Made by a program: the position numbers and the translations under genes. The notes beneath the pieces were generated by a model. That model was not told the DNA's origin. It did not search any database and saw only the letters and a program-made list of their open reading frames with translations. A stretch of 6,750 bases of DNA from an uncultured Chloroflexota bacterium (GTDB lineage: Bacteria > Chloroflexota > Chloroflexia > Chloroflexales > Roseiflexaceae), in assembly GCA_903871975.1 (NCBI GenBank), contig CAIQIY010000300.1, forward strand, positions 1 to 6,750. The letters are read 5' to 3'. Shown in pieces: positions 6,608 to 6,750 of the stretch. Positions within the stretch are counted from its first letter, which is position 1; every line of letters starts with the position of its first letter.

Positions 6608-6635
6608 GCCCGGCACTCGACGGTGCGCGCCGGGC
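6608..6635 (+). terminator. GC-rich inverted repeat after the lipoprotein gene, possible terminator
   Basis: GCCCGGC (6608-6614) and GCCGGGC (6629-6635) are perfect inverted repeats separated by 14 bases. An alternative inner pairing, GCAC/GTGC, lies inside. The repeat starts 25 bases after the stop codon. No T-tract follows, so Rho-independent termination is doubtful; it could equally serve as a 3' stabilising hairpin. Confidence 0.35.
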
Positions 6636-6750
6636 AGCACGAGCCACCATGCGTCGGGGGTATGCCCGTGGCGCCCGCCTTGGTCATCCGCTGCGGGAGG
6701 CATGCCGGCGGCCAATTCCACACCCTGTTGCCGAGTCTCGTCCACAGTCG

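Noticed and set aside
6521..6750. Possible gene fragment entering from the right end on the minus strand, or a short rightward frame from ATG 6649 open to the window end
   Set aside because: Neither shows a recognisable family or ribosome-binding site. The minus-strand frame would overlap the end of the lipoprotein gene by about 60 bp. Sequence beyond 6750 is needed to judge.

Overview
The window is GC-rich (about two thirds G+C judged from sampled lines) bacterial chromosome with densely packed genes. The gene set looks like housekeeping DNA rather than a mobile or accessory island. The style of several proteins (a Rad50-type SbcC with a YSGGEAF signature, a stand-alone LON-domain protein, a PIG-L deacetylase with GAHPDDNEFG, a family 5 solute-binding lipoprotein), together with a high GC content, fits a member of the Chloroflexota. 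This placement is an inference from protein style and no marker gene in the window settles it.

Layout. Five genes run rightward as one tight block: the 3' part of sbcC (1-834, cut by the window edge), a SUMF1/FGE-sulfatase-domain protein (819-1616, overlapping sbcC by 16 bp), an RlmI-type 23S rRNA m5C methyltransferase (1691-2875), a LON substrate-binding-domain protein (2886-3545) and a small DUF503/YlxP-family protein (3549-3833). This block ends tail-to-tail, 5 bp from a leftward PIG-L/LmbE deacetylase gene (3839-4522). Upstream of that, also leftward, is an elongator-type tRNA with anticodon CAT and encoded CCA (4590-4665), followed by a strong UACG-tetraloop hairpin (4565-4584). A rightward gene for a 605-aa extracytoplasmic peptide/solute-binding lipoprotein (4766-6583) starts on the other side of a compact divergent promoter region (4676-4737). 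The last 167 bases (6584-6750) hold a GC-rich inverted repeat and no gene I can support.

How the genes may work together. The first five genes are probably transcribed together, but their functions do not form one obvious pathway: DNA-end processing, an unassigned SUMF1-domain enzyme or binding protein, rRNA modification, and two small proteins of unknown role. The methyltransferase and DUF503/YlxP families both have ribosome associations, one established and one only by genomic context elsewhere. The tRNA and the solute-binding protein appear to be separate transcription units driven by back-to-back promoters. I see no CRISPR array, insertion sequence, toxin-antitoxin pair, phage gene or defence system. 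The points most worth checking are the SUMF1-domain protein lacking the FGE active-site cysteines, the divergent tRNA/lipoprotein promoters, and the marked excess of the palindrome CGATCG.
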